NCBI GenBank assembly: GCA_004558025.1
Contig: SFEG01000002.1
Location: 44,868 to 108,867 of the forward strand
DNA: 64,000 bases
Direction of reading: 5' to 3'
Source: Clostridiales bacterium
GTDB taxonomy: Bacteria > Bacillota > Clostridia > Oscillospirales > Oscillospiraceae
The notes beneath the pieces were generated by a model that saw only the letters and a program-made list of their open reading frames with translations, was not told the origin of the DNA and made no database searches. Shown here one piece after another: positions 34,242 to 42,778 of this stretch (positions within the stretch are counted from its first letter, which is position 1; every line of letters begins with the position of its first letter). Made by a program: the position numbers and the translations under genes.

Positions 34242-35549
34242 ATGGGACTTATAAGAGCCGGCGTCGGCGCACTCGGCGGAACGATGGCCGACCAGTGGAA
34301 GGAGTTTTTCTACTGCGACGCGATAGATAAGGACACACTCGTCGTTAAGGGCGCAAAGCGCATCACCTCGCGCTCGTCCAACACGAAAGGAAACGACAAC
34401 ATCATTTCAAACGGCTCGGGCATTGCCGTTGCCGACGGTCAGTGTATGATAATCGTCGAGCAGGGCAAGGTCGTCGAGGTCTGCGCAGAGCCCGGCGAAT
34501 TTACCTACGACACCTCCACCGAGCCCAGCATCTTCGCAGGCTCTCTCGGCAAGGCGATACTCGATACCTTCAAGACTATAGGTAAGCGCTTTGCCTACGG
34601 CGGCGACACCGGCAAGGATCAGCGCGTTTACTACTTCAACACCAAGGAGATAGTCGACAACAAGTTCGGAACGGCCACGCCCATCCCCTTCCGCGTCGTC
34701 GACAGCCGCATCGGTCTCGATCTCGACACGGGCATAAGATGCAACGGCGTTTATTCCTACAAGATAACAAACCCCCTGCTGTTTTACGCCAATGTCTGCG
34801 GCAATGTCGAGCAGGACTATGATCGCTCGGAGATAGACTCGCAGCTCAAGACCGAATTTATAAGCGCGCTTCAGCCGGCGTTTTCCAGGCTCTCCGATAT
34901 GGAGATGCGACCGAATCAGATCCCGGCACACACGATGGAGCTGTGCGACCTTATGAACGAAACGCTCACGAAAAAATGGTCGGAGGCACGCGGCATAAGC
35001 GTCGTTTCTATCGCGATGAATCCCGTCAGCATTCCCGATGAGGATGCCGAGTCCATAAAGGAGCTCCAGCGCGCGGCAGCGCTTTCAAATCCCGGCCTCG
35101 CGGCGGGCGCTCTCACCGGCGCTCAGGCCGAAGCGATGCGCACTGCAGCAGGAAACAAAGGCGGCGCGATGGCGGGCTTCATGGGCATGGGCATGGCCGC
35201 AAACGCGGGCGGCGTGAACGCTCAGGCGCTGTACGGCATGGCGGCCGAGCAGAAGGCTGCCGCTCCTCAGCCGAACGCAAACGTGTGGACCTGCTCCTGC
35301 GGAGCGACAGCAACGGGTAAGTTCTGCCCAGAATGCGGCAAGCCAAAGCCCGCGAGCGCAGACGGCTGGACCTGCACCTGCGGCGCGGTGAACAAGGGCA
35401 AGTTCTGCTCCGAGTGCGGCAAGCCCAGACCTGCCGGCGTTCCCAAGTACAAGTGCGACAAGTGCGGCTGGGAGCCCGAGGATCCCACGCATCCGCCGAA
35501 GTTCTGCCCCGAATGCGGCGATCCGTTCAACGACTCTGACCTTATTTGA
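34242..35549 (+). CDS. SPFH-domain protein with C-terminal zinc ribbons (YdjI-like, locus 1)
   Basis: 435 aa from the ATG at 34242 (AAAGGAA site). The N-terminal half is the SPFH/virion-core-like domain (MADQWKEFFYCDAID, TEPSIFAGSL, YYFNTKEI); then a Gly/Ala/Met-rich linker; then three CxCG...CPECG zinc ribbons (about residues 345-430), the last being KYKCDKCGWEPEDP. No membrane segment. In Bacillus the homologous YdjI is a soluble partner recruited to the membrane by YdjG/YdjH. Stop and next start overlap (TGATG), so it is translationally coupled to the zinc-ribbon membrane protein. Confidence 0.85.
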   Translation: MGLIRAGVGALGGTMADQWKEFFYCDAIDKDTLVVKGAKRITSRSSNTKGNDNIISNGSGIAVADGQCMIIVEQGKVVEVCAEPGEFTYDTSTEPSIFAGSLGKAILDTFKTIGKRFAYGGDTGKDQRVYYFNTKEIVDNKFGTATPIPFRVVDSRIGLDLDTGIRCNGVYSYKITNPLLFYANVCGNVEQDYDRSEIDSQLKTEFISALQPAFSRLSDMEMRPNQIPAHTMELCDLMNETLTKKWSEARGISVVSIAMNPVSIPDEDAESIKELQRAAALSNPGLAAGALTGAQAEAMRTAAGNKGGAMAGFMGMGMAANAGGVNAQALYGMAAEQKAAAPQPNANVWTCSCGATATGKFCPECGKPKPASADGWTCTCGAVNKGKFCSECGKPRPAGVPKYKCDKCGWEPEDPTHPPKFCPECGDPFNDSDLI

Positions 35550-36640
35550 TGCCTATGGAAACCGAAAGCATACTTCAATACAAATGTCCCTGCTGCGGCG
35601 GATTTATTTCCTACGACATCCGCTCAAGCAAGCTCAAGTGCCCTTATTGCGACACCGAGTTTGACCTTGAAACGCTAAAGAGCTACGACGAGGGACTCAA
35701 AAACGCCAAGGCCGACGATATGAACTGGAACTCCGAGGACGACAGGGAGCATTTTGACGACGACAGCGGCATGGGAGTTTACGTCTGCCAAACCTGCGGC
35801 GGCGAGATAATCGCCGACGAGACCACCTCGGCGACGAGCTGCCCGTTCTGCGGAAACCCCGTCATCTTCAAGTCCAGGCTTTCGGGCGAATTAAAGCCGG
35901 ACTATATAATTCCGTTCAAGCTCGATAAGAAGGCCGCAAAGGAAGCGCTCAAGAAGCACATGAGCGGCAAAAAGCTCCTGCCCAAGGTCTTCAAAAGCGA
36001 AAATCATATCGACGAGGTCAAGGGCGTATACGTTCCGTTCTGGCTGTTTGACGCGGACGCCGACGCCGAGGCAAGATACCGTGCGACGAAGACTCGCTTC
36101 TGGTCGGACGGGGATTACGACTACACCGAAACGAGCCACTTCAGCCTGCTGCGCAGCGGCAGCATGGGCTTTGACCATATCCCCGTCGACGGCTCGCGGA
36201 AAATGCCGGATGATCTGATGGAATCGCTCGAGCCCTTTGATTTCAGCGAAGCCGTTGATTTTCAGACCGCGTATCTCTCGGGTTATCTTGCCGACAAGTA
36301 CGACGTACCGGCCGACGAGTGCAACAAAAGAGCGAACGAGCGCGTAAAGTGCAGCTCGGATATCGCCCTGCGCAGCACCGTGGTCGGCTACGACTCCGTC
36401 GTTCCCGAGAACGTTTCCGTGCAGTTTTCAGGCGGCAGAAAGCACTACGCCCTCTACCCCGTTTGGCTTCTCAACACCACCTGGAACGGCAATAAATACA
36501 CCTTCGCCATGAACGGTCAGACCGGCAAATTCGTCGGCGATCTGCCGATCGACAAAGGCGCTTATTGGAAATACTTCGGCGGCATATTCGCTGCGGGCTC
36601 GATCATAGCCTACGCTGTCGAGCTTCTGCTGTTTCATTGA
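35549..36640 (+). CDS. TFIIB-type zinc-ribbon membrane protein (YdjG-like, locus 1)
   Basis: 363 aa. Two zinc ribbons in the first 110 residues (KCPCCGG...LKCPYCD and VCQTCGG...SCPFCGNP), a conserved region with GELKPDYIIPFKLDKK and VKGVYVPFWLFD, and one C-terminal membrane segment (about residues 340-360). Similar to YdjG of the Bacillus envelope-stress operon. The start at 35549 overlaps the preceding stop. A nearly colinear paralogue is encoded at 49.3-50.5 kb. Confidence 0.85.
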   Translation: MPMETESILQYKCPCCGGFISYDIRSSKLKCPYCDTEFDLETLKSYDEGLKNAKADDMNWNSEDDREHFDDDSGMGVYVCQTCGGEIIADETTSATSCPFCGNPVIFKSRLSGELKPDYIIPFKLDKKAAKEALKKHMSGKKLLPKVFKSENHIDEVKGVYVPFWLFDADADAEARYRATKTRFWSDGDYDYTETSHFSLLRSGSMGFDHIPVDGSRKMPDDLMESLEPFDFSEAVDFQTAYLSGYLADKYDVPADECNKRANERVKCSSDIALRSTVVGYDSVVPENVSVQFSGGRKHYALYPVWLLNTTWNGNKYTFAMNGQTGKFVGDLPIDKGAYWKYFGGIFAAGSIIAYAVELLLFH

Positions 36641-36651
36641 GGAGGCGCGGC

Positions 36652-37527
36652 ATGAACAAGAAATTTTTATCCCTTCTTCTCGCGCTCATCCTCTGCTTTG
36701 CGCTCGTTCCGGCGGTCTTGGCCGACAGCTCCAAGAGCGTTGTTTACGATCAGGAGCAGCTGTTCGGCGAGGCTGATACGGAGATGCTCAACACAAGGCT
36801 TGCCGAGCTGTGCGATACATACAATGTCGATGTCGCCATCGTCACCACGACCTTGCTCGACGGCAAGACCGCGCAGGAATACGCCGATGATTTTTACGAT
36901 GAAAACGGCATCGGCGGGGGCGATAGTAAGGGCGGCATACTGCTCATGATAAGCTCTGCCGAGCGCAAGTGGGCAATATCCACCGCCGGCTACGGCATCT
37001 TTGCTTTCACCGATGATGACCTCGAATATATTTCGGATAATTTCCTGCCGTACCTCTCCGACGGTGACTGGTACAGCGCGTGCACGAGCTTCATAAGCGA
37101 CTGCGGTCCCTGCCTCGTCGCGGCGGAGGAAGACGATCAGCCGTATGACCCGGATGATTTCGATAACGACTATTACGATAATTATGAGCCCATCACATCA
37201 AGCGGCTATTTCAGCATTGCCTGGCTCGGCATGGCGCTCATCGTCGGACTTATCGCGGCGTTCATCGGCATGAGCGTCATGAAAAGCGGCATGAAGTCTG
37301 TCTCCATGCGCGAATCGGCCGCCGACTACCTGCGCGCGGGCAGCTTCAAGCCCGGCAGGCAGCAGGATCTTTTCCTGTACCACACCGTCACCATGACCGC
37401 AAGACCGAAAAACAACGATAACGACAACGGCGGGCATCACGGCGGCTTCGGCTCGGGCGGCGGCTTCAGCAGCACGCATGTTTCGAGCAGCGGCACTACT
37501 CACGGCGGCAGCAGCGGCTCGTTCTGA
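36652..37527 (+). CDS. TPM-domain secreted/membrane protein (YgcG/YdjH-like, locus 1)
   Basis: 291 aa from the ATG at 36652 (GAGGAGG site). Signal peptide at residues 1-24 (LLLALILCFALVPAVLA), a TPM domain at about 30-155 (YDQEQLFGEADTEMLNTRL), an acidic linker, a membrane helix (about 188-208) and a low-complexity Gly/Ser/His tail. TPM domains occur in membrane-stress and photosystem-repair proteins. Third gene of the SPFH / zinc-ribbon / TPM operon, 11 bp after its neighbour, ended by a terminator. Confidence 0.85.
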   Translation: MNKKFLSLLLALILCFALVPAVLADSSKSVVYDQEQLFGEADTEMLNTRLAELCDTYNVDVAIVTTTLLDGKTAQEYADDFYDENGIGGGDSKGGILLMISSAERKWAISTAGYGIFAFTDDDLEYISDNFLPYLSDGDWYSACTSFISDCGPCLVAAEEDDQPYDPDDFDNDYYDNYEPITSSGYFSIAWLGMALIVGLIAAFIGMSVMKSGMKSVSMRESAADYLRAGSFKPGRQQDLFLYHTVTMTARPKNNDNDNGGHHGGFGSGGGFSSTHVSSSGTTHGGSSGSF

Positions 37528-37545
37528 TTGCAAATTTCAAATCAC

Positions 37546-37580
37546 AAAGCGGGGCTATCGGCAGGTAGCTCCGCTTTTTT
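37546..37580 (+). terminator. Intrinsic terminator of SPFH locus 1
   Basis: AAAGCGGGGCTA (37546-37557) pairs with TAGCTCCGCTTT (37566-37577), followed by a T-run. Confidence 0.85.
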
Positions 37581-37698
37581 TCGGAATATATGCAATTTTT
37601 TTAACATTTATTTGCCCCTGTAGAATTTGCTACATATTTTGCCGAGCTGAACGTCTATAATGTAAGCAAAGGAAATAAGGTAAAAAGGAGAACATAGT

Positions 37699-38439
37699 AT
37701 GGAACTGTATAACGCTCTTATAGAACACACCAACGAGCTTTTGGCGAAGGGCTCGCCAAGCGTCTGGCCGTACAGAGCGGGCAAGGCATGGCCCGATCTC
37801 GGCTCGGCGGAGCTGGTGCTCCAGTCGGACGCAGCCTATGAGCTCGGCGCTCTCGGCCTTGGCTCGGCAAACTACATCTGCACGACCACGAGTTCCGATC
37901 TCGTGAGCCGTGACGAGGTTCTGCTCTACGGCCCCGACCTCAAGGCCATCAAGAAGGACGTTCCCTTCGCGCGCATAGTTCTGCTGCGCGTCGGCGTTCT
38001 CGATGGCGAGGACGAAGAGGTCTACCGTGCGCTCAAGGACATCGAGTTCTGCAAGTATCACGTCTATCCCGAGGGCTACATGGTACGCATGTCGCCGGAG
38101 AGCCACCGCGAGCAGGTGCGCGTTTCCAAAAAGGCCATAAAGCGCGGCATAAACTTCGAGCAGGTCGGCTATCGCTACATCGAGGCGTACAAAAAAGACC
38201 CCAACGTACTCAACGTCAAGGTCATTTTCATCACCGATCCCACGCTCGACTTCAAGGCGATGCTTGAAAACGCAAAGAAGGCCGACGCTATTACAAGCAC
38301 CCTGACCCACATCATGGAGGGTCTGCCGACAGACTGCTCCGTCTGCCAGCTCAAGGACATCTGCGATGAGGTCGAGGGCATGAAGGAGCTCCACTTCGGC
38401 GTGGGCGACAAGGGCACGAACGCGAAGGATCATCACTGA
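37699..38439 (+). CDS. Conserved protein resembling a stand-alone piece of the ACS/CdhC beta subunit
   Basis: 246 aa, ribosome binding site AAAAGGAG. Reads GLGSANYICTTTSSDLVSRD, VLLYGPDL, PFARIVLLRV, and ends with a Cys cluster DCSVCQLKDICDEVEGMKEL. I recall this pattern from proteins named carbon monoxide dehydrogenase/acetyl-CoA synthase beta in Clostridia, but the full enzyme exceeds 700 residues and its A-cluster motif is absent here. No other Wood-Ljungdahl gene is nearby. The three cysteines may bind a metal. Function left open. Confidence 0.45.
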   Translation: MELYNALIEHTNELLAKGSPSVWPYRAGKAWPDLGSAELVLQSDAAYELGALGLGSANYICTTTSSDLVSRDEVLLYGPDLKAIKKDVPFARIVLLRVGVLDGEDEEVYRALKDIEFCKYHVYPEGYMVRMSPESHREQVRVSKKAIKRGINFEQVGYRYIEAYKKDPNVLNVKVIFITDPTLDFKAMLENAKKADAITSTLTHIMEGLPTDCSVCQLKDICDEVEGMKELHFGVGDKGTNAKDHH

Positions 38440-38448
38440 TATTCAATA

Positions 38449-38478
38449 AAAAAAGACCGCCGATGGCGGTCTTTTTTT
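38449..38478. terminator. Bidirectional terminator
   Basis: AAAAGACCGCC and GGCGGTCTTTT pair around a GAT loop, with A- and T-runs outside. It serves the convergent CdhC-like and DegV genes. Confidence 0.85.
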
Positions 38479-38479
38479 A

Positions 38480-39349
38480 TTATCTTCCCGCGCCCAGGAA
38501 AAACAGCGAGAGCATACCGGGGCCGACATGGATGCCGGTGTACGGCTCGTGCATGGCGATTATGAGCTCCTTTGGCTCTGCTATCCCGCGCACAAGCTCT
38601 GCGAGCTTTTCGGCGTCCTCGGGGCAGTCGCCGTGGCTTATCGCAACGCGCTGATTCTGCGGATCAACGGCCTTGGCCTCGTATTCATGGGCGATGGCCT
38701 CGATAGCCTTCTTTCTGCCGCGGAGCTTTGAAAAGACGACTATCTTCCCTTCCTCATCACCGCGCAGGAGCGGCTTTACGTTCAAAACCGTACCCACCAT
38801 CGCCGCGATGCCGGAAAGCCGTCCGCCGCGGCGCAGGTGCATGAGATCGTCGACCGTGAAATACTCACACAGACCGCTGCGGTCGGACGCGAGGCGCTCT
38901 ATCAGGGCGTTCATGTTGAGCCCCTCGTCGCGGTAGTCGGCAGCCTTCATTGCAAGCAGGCCGATGCCGAGGCCGGCACCCATGGAGTCGAACACCTCAA
39001 TGCGGCGCTCGGGATATTTATCGCGCAGCTCCTCGGCAGCCAGACGCCCGGCATTGAACGTTCCGCTGATGCCTGAGGAAATGCTTATATAGACGATGTC
39101 GCTTCCCTGCGAAAGCTCCGTTTCAAACGCTTCGGCTATATCGTGTGAATTTGTCATGCTCGTGCGCACCTCTGTCTTGGCGCGGAGCATATCGTAAAAC
39201 CCGTGACCGTCAAAGTCCTCGGGAGCGGACGGGCACTTTACTATCTTGCCGCCCAGCTCATAGCTGCACGGGATAACATGAATATTCAGCTCTTCGATCT
39301 TAGCGGCCGGAATATTTGCCGCAGAATCGGTGAATACCGCAATTGACAT
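38480..39349 (-). CDS. DegV-family fatty-acid-binding protein
   Basis: 289 aa; the second of two adjacent ATGs (39349) has the better spacing to GGAGG. The family motif SISSGISGTFNAG lies near residue 91, and LRRGGRLSG is present. DegV/FakB proteins hold a single fatty acid for the FakA kinase so that host or exogenous fatty acids enter phospholipid synthesis. No fakA gene is adjacent. Single gene between terminators. Confidence 0.9.
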   Translation of the reverse strand: MSIAVFTDSAANIPAAKIEELNIHVIPCSYELGGKIVKCPSAPEDFDGHGFYDMLRAKTEVRTSMTNSHDIAEAFETELSQGSDIVYISISSGISGTFNAGRLAAEELRDKYPERRIEVFDSMGAGLGIGLLAMKAADYRDEGLNMNALIERLASDRSGLCEYFTVDDLMHLRRGGRLSGIAAMVGTVLNVKPLLRGDEEGKIVVFSKLRGRKKAIEAIAHEYEAKAVDPQNQRVAISHGDCPEDAEKLAELVRGIAEPKELIIAMHEPYTGIHVGPGMLSLFFLGAGR

Positions 39350-39464
39350 CATACACCTCCGAGTGTGGAAGATACGGCGCGTATCTAATATGTTATATTA
39401 TATTAACGCATTTTTCTCATTAAGTAAATACCTTTGTCTAAATAATAATGAATATTATATTTTC

Positions 39465-39493
39465 TTGTCACGTCCGCGATTTGGTGCTATAAT
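39465..39493 (+). promoter_or_regulatory. Strong sigma-A promoter of the DUF1836 gene
   Basis: TTGTCA (39465-39470), 17-bp spacer, consensus TATAAT (39488-39493). Predicted transcript start near 39500, about 30 bp before the proposed start codon. Confidence 0.75.
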
Positions 39494-39530
39494 GTATTAA
39501 GTATAGTATAGCTGACGGGAGGTACGACTT

Positions 39531-40133
39531 ATATATAACAGCAAACTTATCGCAGCAAAGCTGCGCCGGTGGGATAAATACATAACCCGCTTTTCTCTCC
39601 CGTCGTGGGACGAGCTCCCCGACTTTGATCTTTACATGGATCAGGTCATCTCGCTCGTGGCAAAGTTTCTCGACCTGTTCCCGCACACGCCCGGCAGCGA
39701 TCCTATCGTCACGCCCAGCACGATAAACAACTATGTCCGCATGAAGATCATGCCCGCTCCGGTGAAGAAAAAATACACGAGGATACATCTTGCGTATCTT
39801 ATTATGATATGCACGCTCAAGCAGAGCCTGAGTATATCGGTCGTCAGCAAGATCATTCCCATGAACATATCCGAGGACGAGGTAAAGGAGATATACGACG
39901 ATTTCGTCATGCGCCACCGCAGTCTGTGCCGACTGTGCACAGAGCAGGTAAAGCAGCTCGCCGTCGATGTTTTTGACCTTGATCGTAAGGATGACGCGGC
40001 GGTAAAGCACCTCGTTGTCGAGTCGGCGATATATTCGCATCTGTATAAGCTGCTGACGGAAAAGATCGTCGCGCTGGCCATTGAGCCGAAGCCCGAGGAG
40101 GAAGCGGAAATAAAGTCCGAAAAAAGCGAATAA
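39531..40133 (+). CDS. DUF1836 protein with probable AUA start
   Basis: 200 aa if started at the ATA codon at 39531, which lies 8 bp after GGGAGG and closely behind a consensus promoter. The first ATG in frame (39636) has no ribosome binding site and would remove the conserved N-terminal FSLPSWDELPDFDLYMDQV typical of DUF1836. No ATG, GTG or TTG is in frame between the ribosome binding site and this segment. The middle (TPSTINNYVRMKIMPAPVKK and KYTRIHLAYLIMICTLKQ) looks like a MerR-like helix-turn-helix, fitting a transcription regulator. The C-terminus is acidic. The AUA start is inference. Confidence 0.75.
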   Translation: MYNSKLIAAKLRRWDKYITRFSLPSWDELPDFDLYMDQVISLVAKFLDLFPHTPGSDPIVTPSTINNYVRMKIMPAPVKKKYTRIHLAYLIMICTLKQSLSISVVSKIIPMNISEDEVKEIYDDFVMRHRSLCRLCTEQVKQLAVDVFDLDRKDDAAVKHLVVESAIYSHLYKLLTEKIVALAIEPKPEEEAEIKSEKSE

Positions 40134-40139
40134 ACAGAT

Positions 40140-40167
40140 ATCCCGAGTGCAATGCACTCGGGATTTT
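40140..40167. terminator. Bidirectional terminator
   Basis: ATCCCGAGTGC (40140-40150) pairs perfectly with GCACTCGGGAT (40154-40164), followed by TTT, between the convergent DUF1836 and TIR genes. Confidence 0.75.
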
Positions 40168-40168
40168 C

Positions 40169-41728
40169 TCATTCAGTTATTATCTCAAACTGATGCTCGC
40201 CGGTGAAGCTGTCGGAAAGGCCGTCGTCTATGTACACGGTCTTGAGCGCCGTAAGTGAGCTGAGCTCCGACCAGTCGGACACGCCGCGTGTGCCTGTAAG
40301 GCGCAGCATGGTAAGACCCGTGAAGTCTGCAAGGCCGTTTGTCGAATCGACGGTACAGCGCACGAGCTCAAGCTCGGTTATCGCGCGTTCGCGGTCAAAT
40401 GCCTTGAAGAAGCCTCCGCTGAGGTTGCAGTCATAAAGCTTAACGCTGCGCAATGAGCTCATGTCCAGCACCTGCGCGATATCGCTCAGCGAACAGTTTG
40501 AAAACGCAACGCTTTGGATCCTCGTAAGCGGCTTGAACACCGAAAGGTCCGTGCAGCTTGCGCCGATAAACGACGCATGGGTAAGCTCATGGCACTTGTT
40601 CATGTCGCCGAGCGAGCCGACGGGATTATAGTCCGCGCTTATCCTGCGCAGCTCCGGAAGCTTCCCGATGCCCGTCAGGTCTGCTACGCGGCTGCCGTTG
40701 AGGTTAAGGCTCGTTATTGAGCAGGCCGGCATAGTATCGAGGCTCGACAGGCTTTGATACTGAAGCCAAAGTGTTTTAAGGCCGGTGAAATACACAAGAT
40801 CCGACAGGTCATTGACTCCGCCGCGGCTTACGGTCTTTTCATTTCCCTGCCAATCTGTATAGGACGCTGTTTTATCGCTTTGGCTGACCTGCCCGATGCC
40901 GGAGACCGGTTCGTGCAGGCTGTACTCATCTCCGACGATATACAACTCCGTAAGCCCTTTAAGCTCGCCGACGGTGATGTCGCCGGTTTCCTTTCCCGTA
41001 TATTCTCGCGCGGCATTTTCAAAAACAGTGTTTTTAAATTCGCATACCGTACTGTCGGAAAGGGTTTCTATCTGCGTTGTCGGCGTGAGGAGCTTTTCGA
41101 GATATCCCGTGAAGTAGCCGACTATCAGCGCCGCCAGGATAAGGCCGAACACCGCGACGGCTATCGACCAGCGGGCGATCTTCCTGCCCTTTCCGGGCTT
41201 CTTCTTTTCCTTTTTCTCTTTCGTTTTCGGAGAAGCTGCCGGTATGGCTTTCTGCGTCTCTGTCGTCGGGCGCGGCGCAGAATCGGCAAAGCTTTCGCTG
41301 TTTAAAAGCGGTGCGCTGTACAGCTTATCGTAAAAATACTCATCGCTTGGATAGGTATATTTCATAAGCGCAAAGATGTTTCCTATCTGAAGCTCCATGC
41401 CGGGCGTAAGCGCCGTATCCTCAATGAAGATATTTATCGTCTTTATCTTCTTCGACTGCGCATAATGCATCTCGCGGCGGCAGTTATCCGAGCGCATATA
41501 GGCGTTGGATATGAACGCAACGACAAGATGCGCATCGGCAAGGTGCGAGGCTATGCACTCCTGCCACTCGCTGCCGACCTCTATCCCCTCGTCGTACCAT
41601 ATATTATAGCCTCGGCTGTGCATATCGCTGACGATGGGCAGAACGGCATCATTGTCGGCATGCGCATAGCTTATGAATATGTACGGTTTATCGCCCTCGT
41701 AGGGCTTAAAGTACTCAAAGTTGCTCAT
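40169..41728 (-). CDS. TIR-domain protein with transmembrane helix and leucine-rich repeats
   Basis: 519 aa from the ATG at 41728 (AAAGGAGAG site). Residues 14-135 are a TIR domain (YIFISYAHADNDAVL; GYNIWYDEGIEVGSEW; DNCRREMHYA), with Glu86 at the position of the NADase catalytic glutamate. Then a basic linker (Lys-rich 168-183), one membrane helix (185-207), a spacer, and from about 270 several degenerate leucine-rich repeats (LTELYIVGD, LKTLWLQYQ, ITSLNLNGS, LRSVKLYDC, LTMLRLTGT). With a cytoplasmic TIR the repeats would be outside the cell, the layout of a Toll-like receptor in reverse order. Single gene with its own promoter; no defence genes around it. Confidence 0.88.
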   Translation of the reverse strand: MSNFEYFKPYEGDKPYIFISYAHADNDAVLPIVSDMHSRGYNIWYDEGIEVGSEWQECIASHLADAHLVVAFISNAYMRSDNCRREMHYAQSKKIKTINIFIEDTALTPGMELQIGNIFALMKYTYPSDEYFYDKLYSAPLLNSESFADSAPRPTTETQKAIPAASPKTKEKKEKKKPGKGRKIARWSIAVAVFGLILAALIVGYFTGYLEKLLTPTTQIETLSDSTVCEFKNTVFENAAREYTGKETGDITVGELKGLTELYIVGDEYSLHEPVSGIGQVSQSDKTASYTDWQGNEKTVSRGGVNDLSDLVYFTGLKTLWLQYQSLSSLDTMPACSITSLNLNGSRVADLTGIGKLPELRRISADYNPVGSLGDMNKCHELTHASFIGASCTDLSVFKPLTRIQSVAFSNCSLSDIAQVLDMSSLRSVKLYDCNLSGGFFKAFDRERAITELELVRCTVDSTNGLADFTGLTMLRLTGTRGVSDWSELSSLTALKTVYIDDGLSDSFTGEHQFEIITE

Positions 41729-41752
41729 AATTCTCTCCTTTGTGATAGAAAA

Positions 41753-41781
41753 ATTATAGCCGTGTGCGCACAAAAATGCAA
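41753..41781 (-). promoter_or_regulatory. Promoter of the TIR gene
   Basis: Minus strand TTGCAT (41776-41781), 17-bp spacer, consensus TATAAT (41753-41758), 24 bp before the start. Confidence 0.65.
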
Positions 41782-41862
41782 TTACAAATCTGTAAATAAC
41801 AACGCCCGCCGCAGGTGCATAAAATGTAAGGCAGGTTTACTCACCTGCGAAGGAGGATATCT

Positions 41863-42720
41863 ATGGCTCAATTCACAAACCAGGCCAGCATAAGCTACAA
41901 CGGCGTGACCGCCAATTCAAATATAGTGACCGGAGAGATCACTCAGGTACTCACCGCAAGCAAGACATCGGTCTCAGCAAGCTACCGTCGCGGCGAGGTG
42001 CTGACCTATGCTGTCAGCATAACAAACAGCGGTGCCGCGCCCTTTGACGGACTGACCGTTACGGACGATCTCGGCGCATACACCGTCGGCAACACCACAG
42101 CGATCCCACTCACATTCACGGGCGATCCTGTCTTGTATTATGTAAACGGAGCTTTGCAGGCCTCCCCTACCGTGGCAGCCGGACCCCCGCTTGTCATAAG
42201 CGGTATAAGCGTACCGGCAGGCGGCAATGTACTGCTCGTGTACAGAGCGACCGTAAATGACTATGCCGCACCCGGCGAAGGCGGCAGCGTGGTAAACACG
42301 GTCACGGTGAGCGGAGGCGGGCTCACCGAAGCCGTGACCGCCACGGAAACCGTGACGGCCGACACTGCGGCGCTTCTTGGCATAACGAAGGCTCTCAACC
42401 CCACTGTTGTCGCCGAAAACGGACAGATAGTCTACACCTTTACTATCCAGAACACAGGAGCCGAATCCGCCGACGCCGCAGCCGGGCTCATCGTTTCCGA
42501 CACCTTTGATCCCATCCTGCGCACGCCGATAAGCGTGACGCTCAACGGCGAAGCCTGGGGCGAGACAGGAAACTACAGCTACAATGCGACTACCGGGGCG
42601 TTTGCAACGATCGCCGGGCGCATCACAGTTCCCGCCGCGACCTACACTCAGGACGCGGCGACCGGTCTTTGGACCATTACACCTGGTGTTACGGTTTTGA
42701 CCGTAACGGGCAATATCTGA
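41863..42720 (+). CDS. DUF11-repeat protein without signal peptide
   Basis: 285 aa, strong AAGGAGGA site. Two immunoglobulin-like DUF11 units: about residues 30-165 (RGEVLTYAVSITNSGAAPFD, VTDDLG) and 170-285 (ENGQIVYTFTIQNTGAESAD, VSDTFDP). Such repeats build surface or spore-coat structures. There is no signal peptide, anchor or membrane segment, so export by the general pathway is not supported; a coat protein is possible. Monocistronic. Confidence 0.75.
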   Translation: MAQFTNQASISYNGVTANSNIVTGEITQVLTASKTSVSASYRRGEVLTYAVSITNSGAAPFDGLTVTDDLGAYTVGNTTAIPLTFTGDPVLYYVNGALQASPTVAAGPPLVISGISVPAGGNVLLVYRATVNDYAAPGEGGSVVNTVTVSGGGLTEAVTATETVTADTAALLGITKALNPTVVAENGQIVYTFTIQNTGAESADAAAGLIVSDTFDPILRTPISVTLNGEAWGETGNYSYNATTGAFATIAGRITVPAATYTQDAATGLWTITPGVTVLTVTGNI

Positions 42721-42747
42721 TCGCCGATCCTATTTGCTCCAAAACGG

Positions 42748-42778
42748 AAAGCTCAGGTCATTTGACCTGAGCTTTTTC
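42748..42778. terminator. Bidirectional terminator overlapping the larC stop
   Basis: AAAGCTCAGGTCA (42748-42760) pairs with TGACCTGAGCTTT (42763-42775), followed by TT. The larC stop codon is inside the stem. Confidence 0.75.

Noticed and set aside
40169..42720. Defence island around the TIR gene
   Set aside because: Neighbours are a DUF1836 regulator and a DUF11 protein; no nuclease, cyclase, SIR2, restriction or toxin-antitoxin genes are seen.
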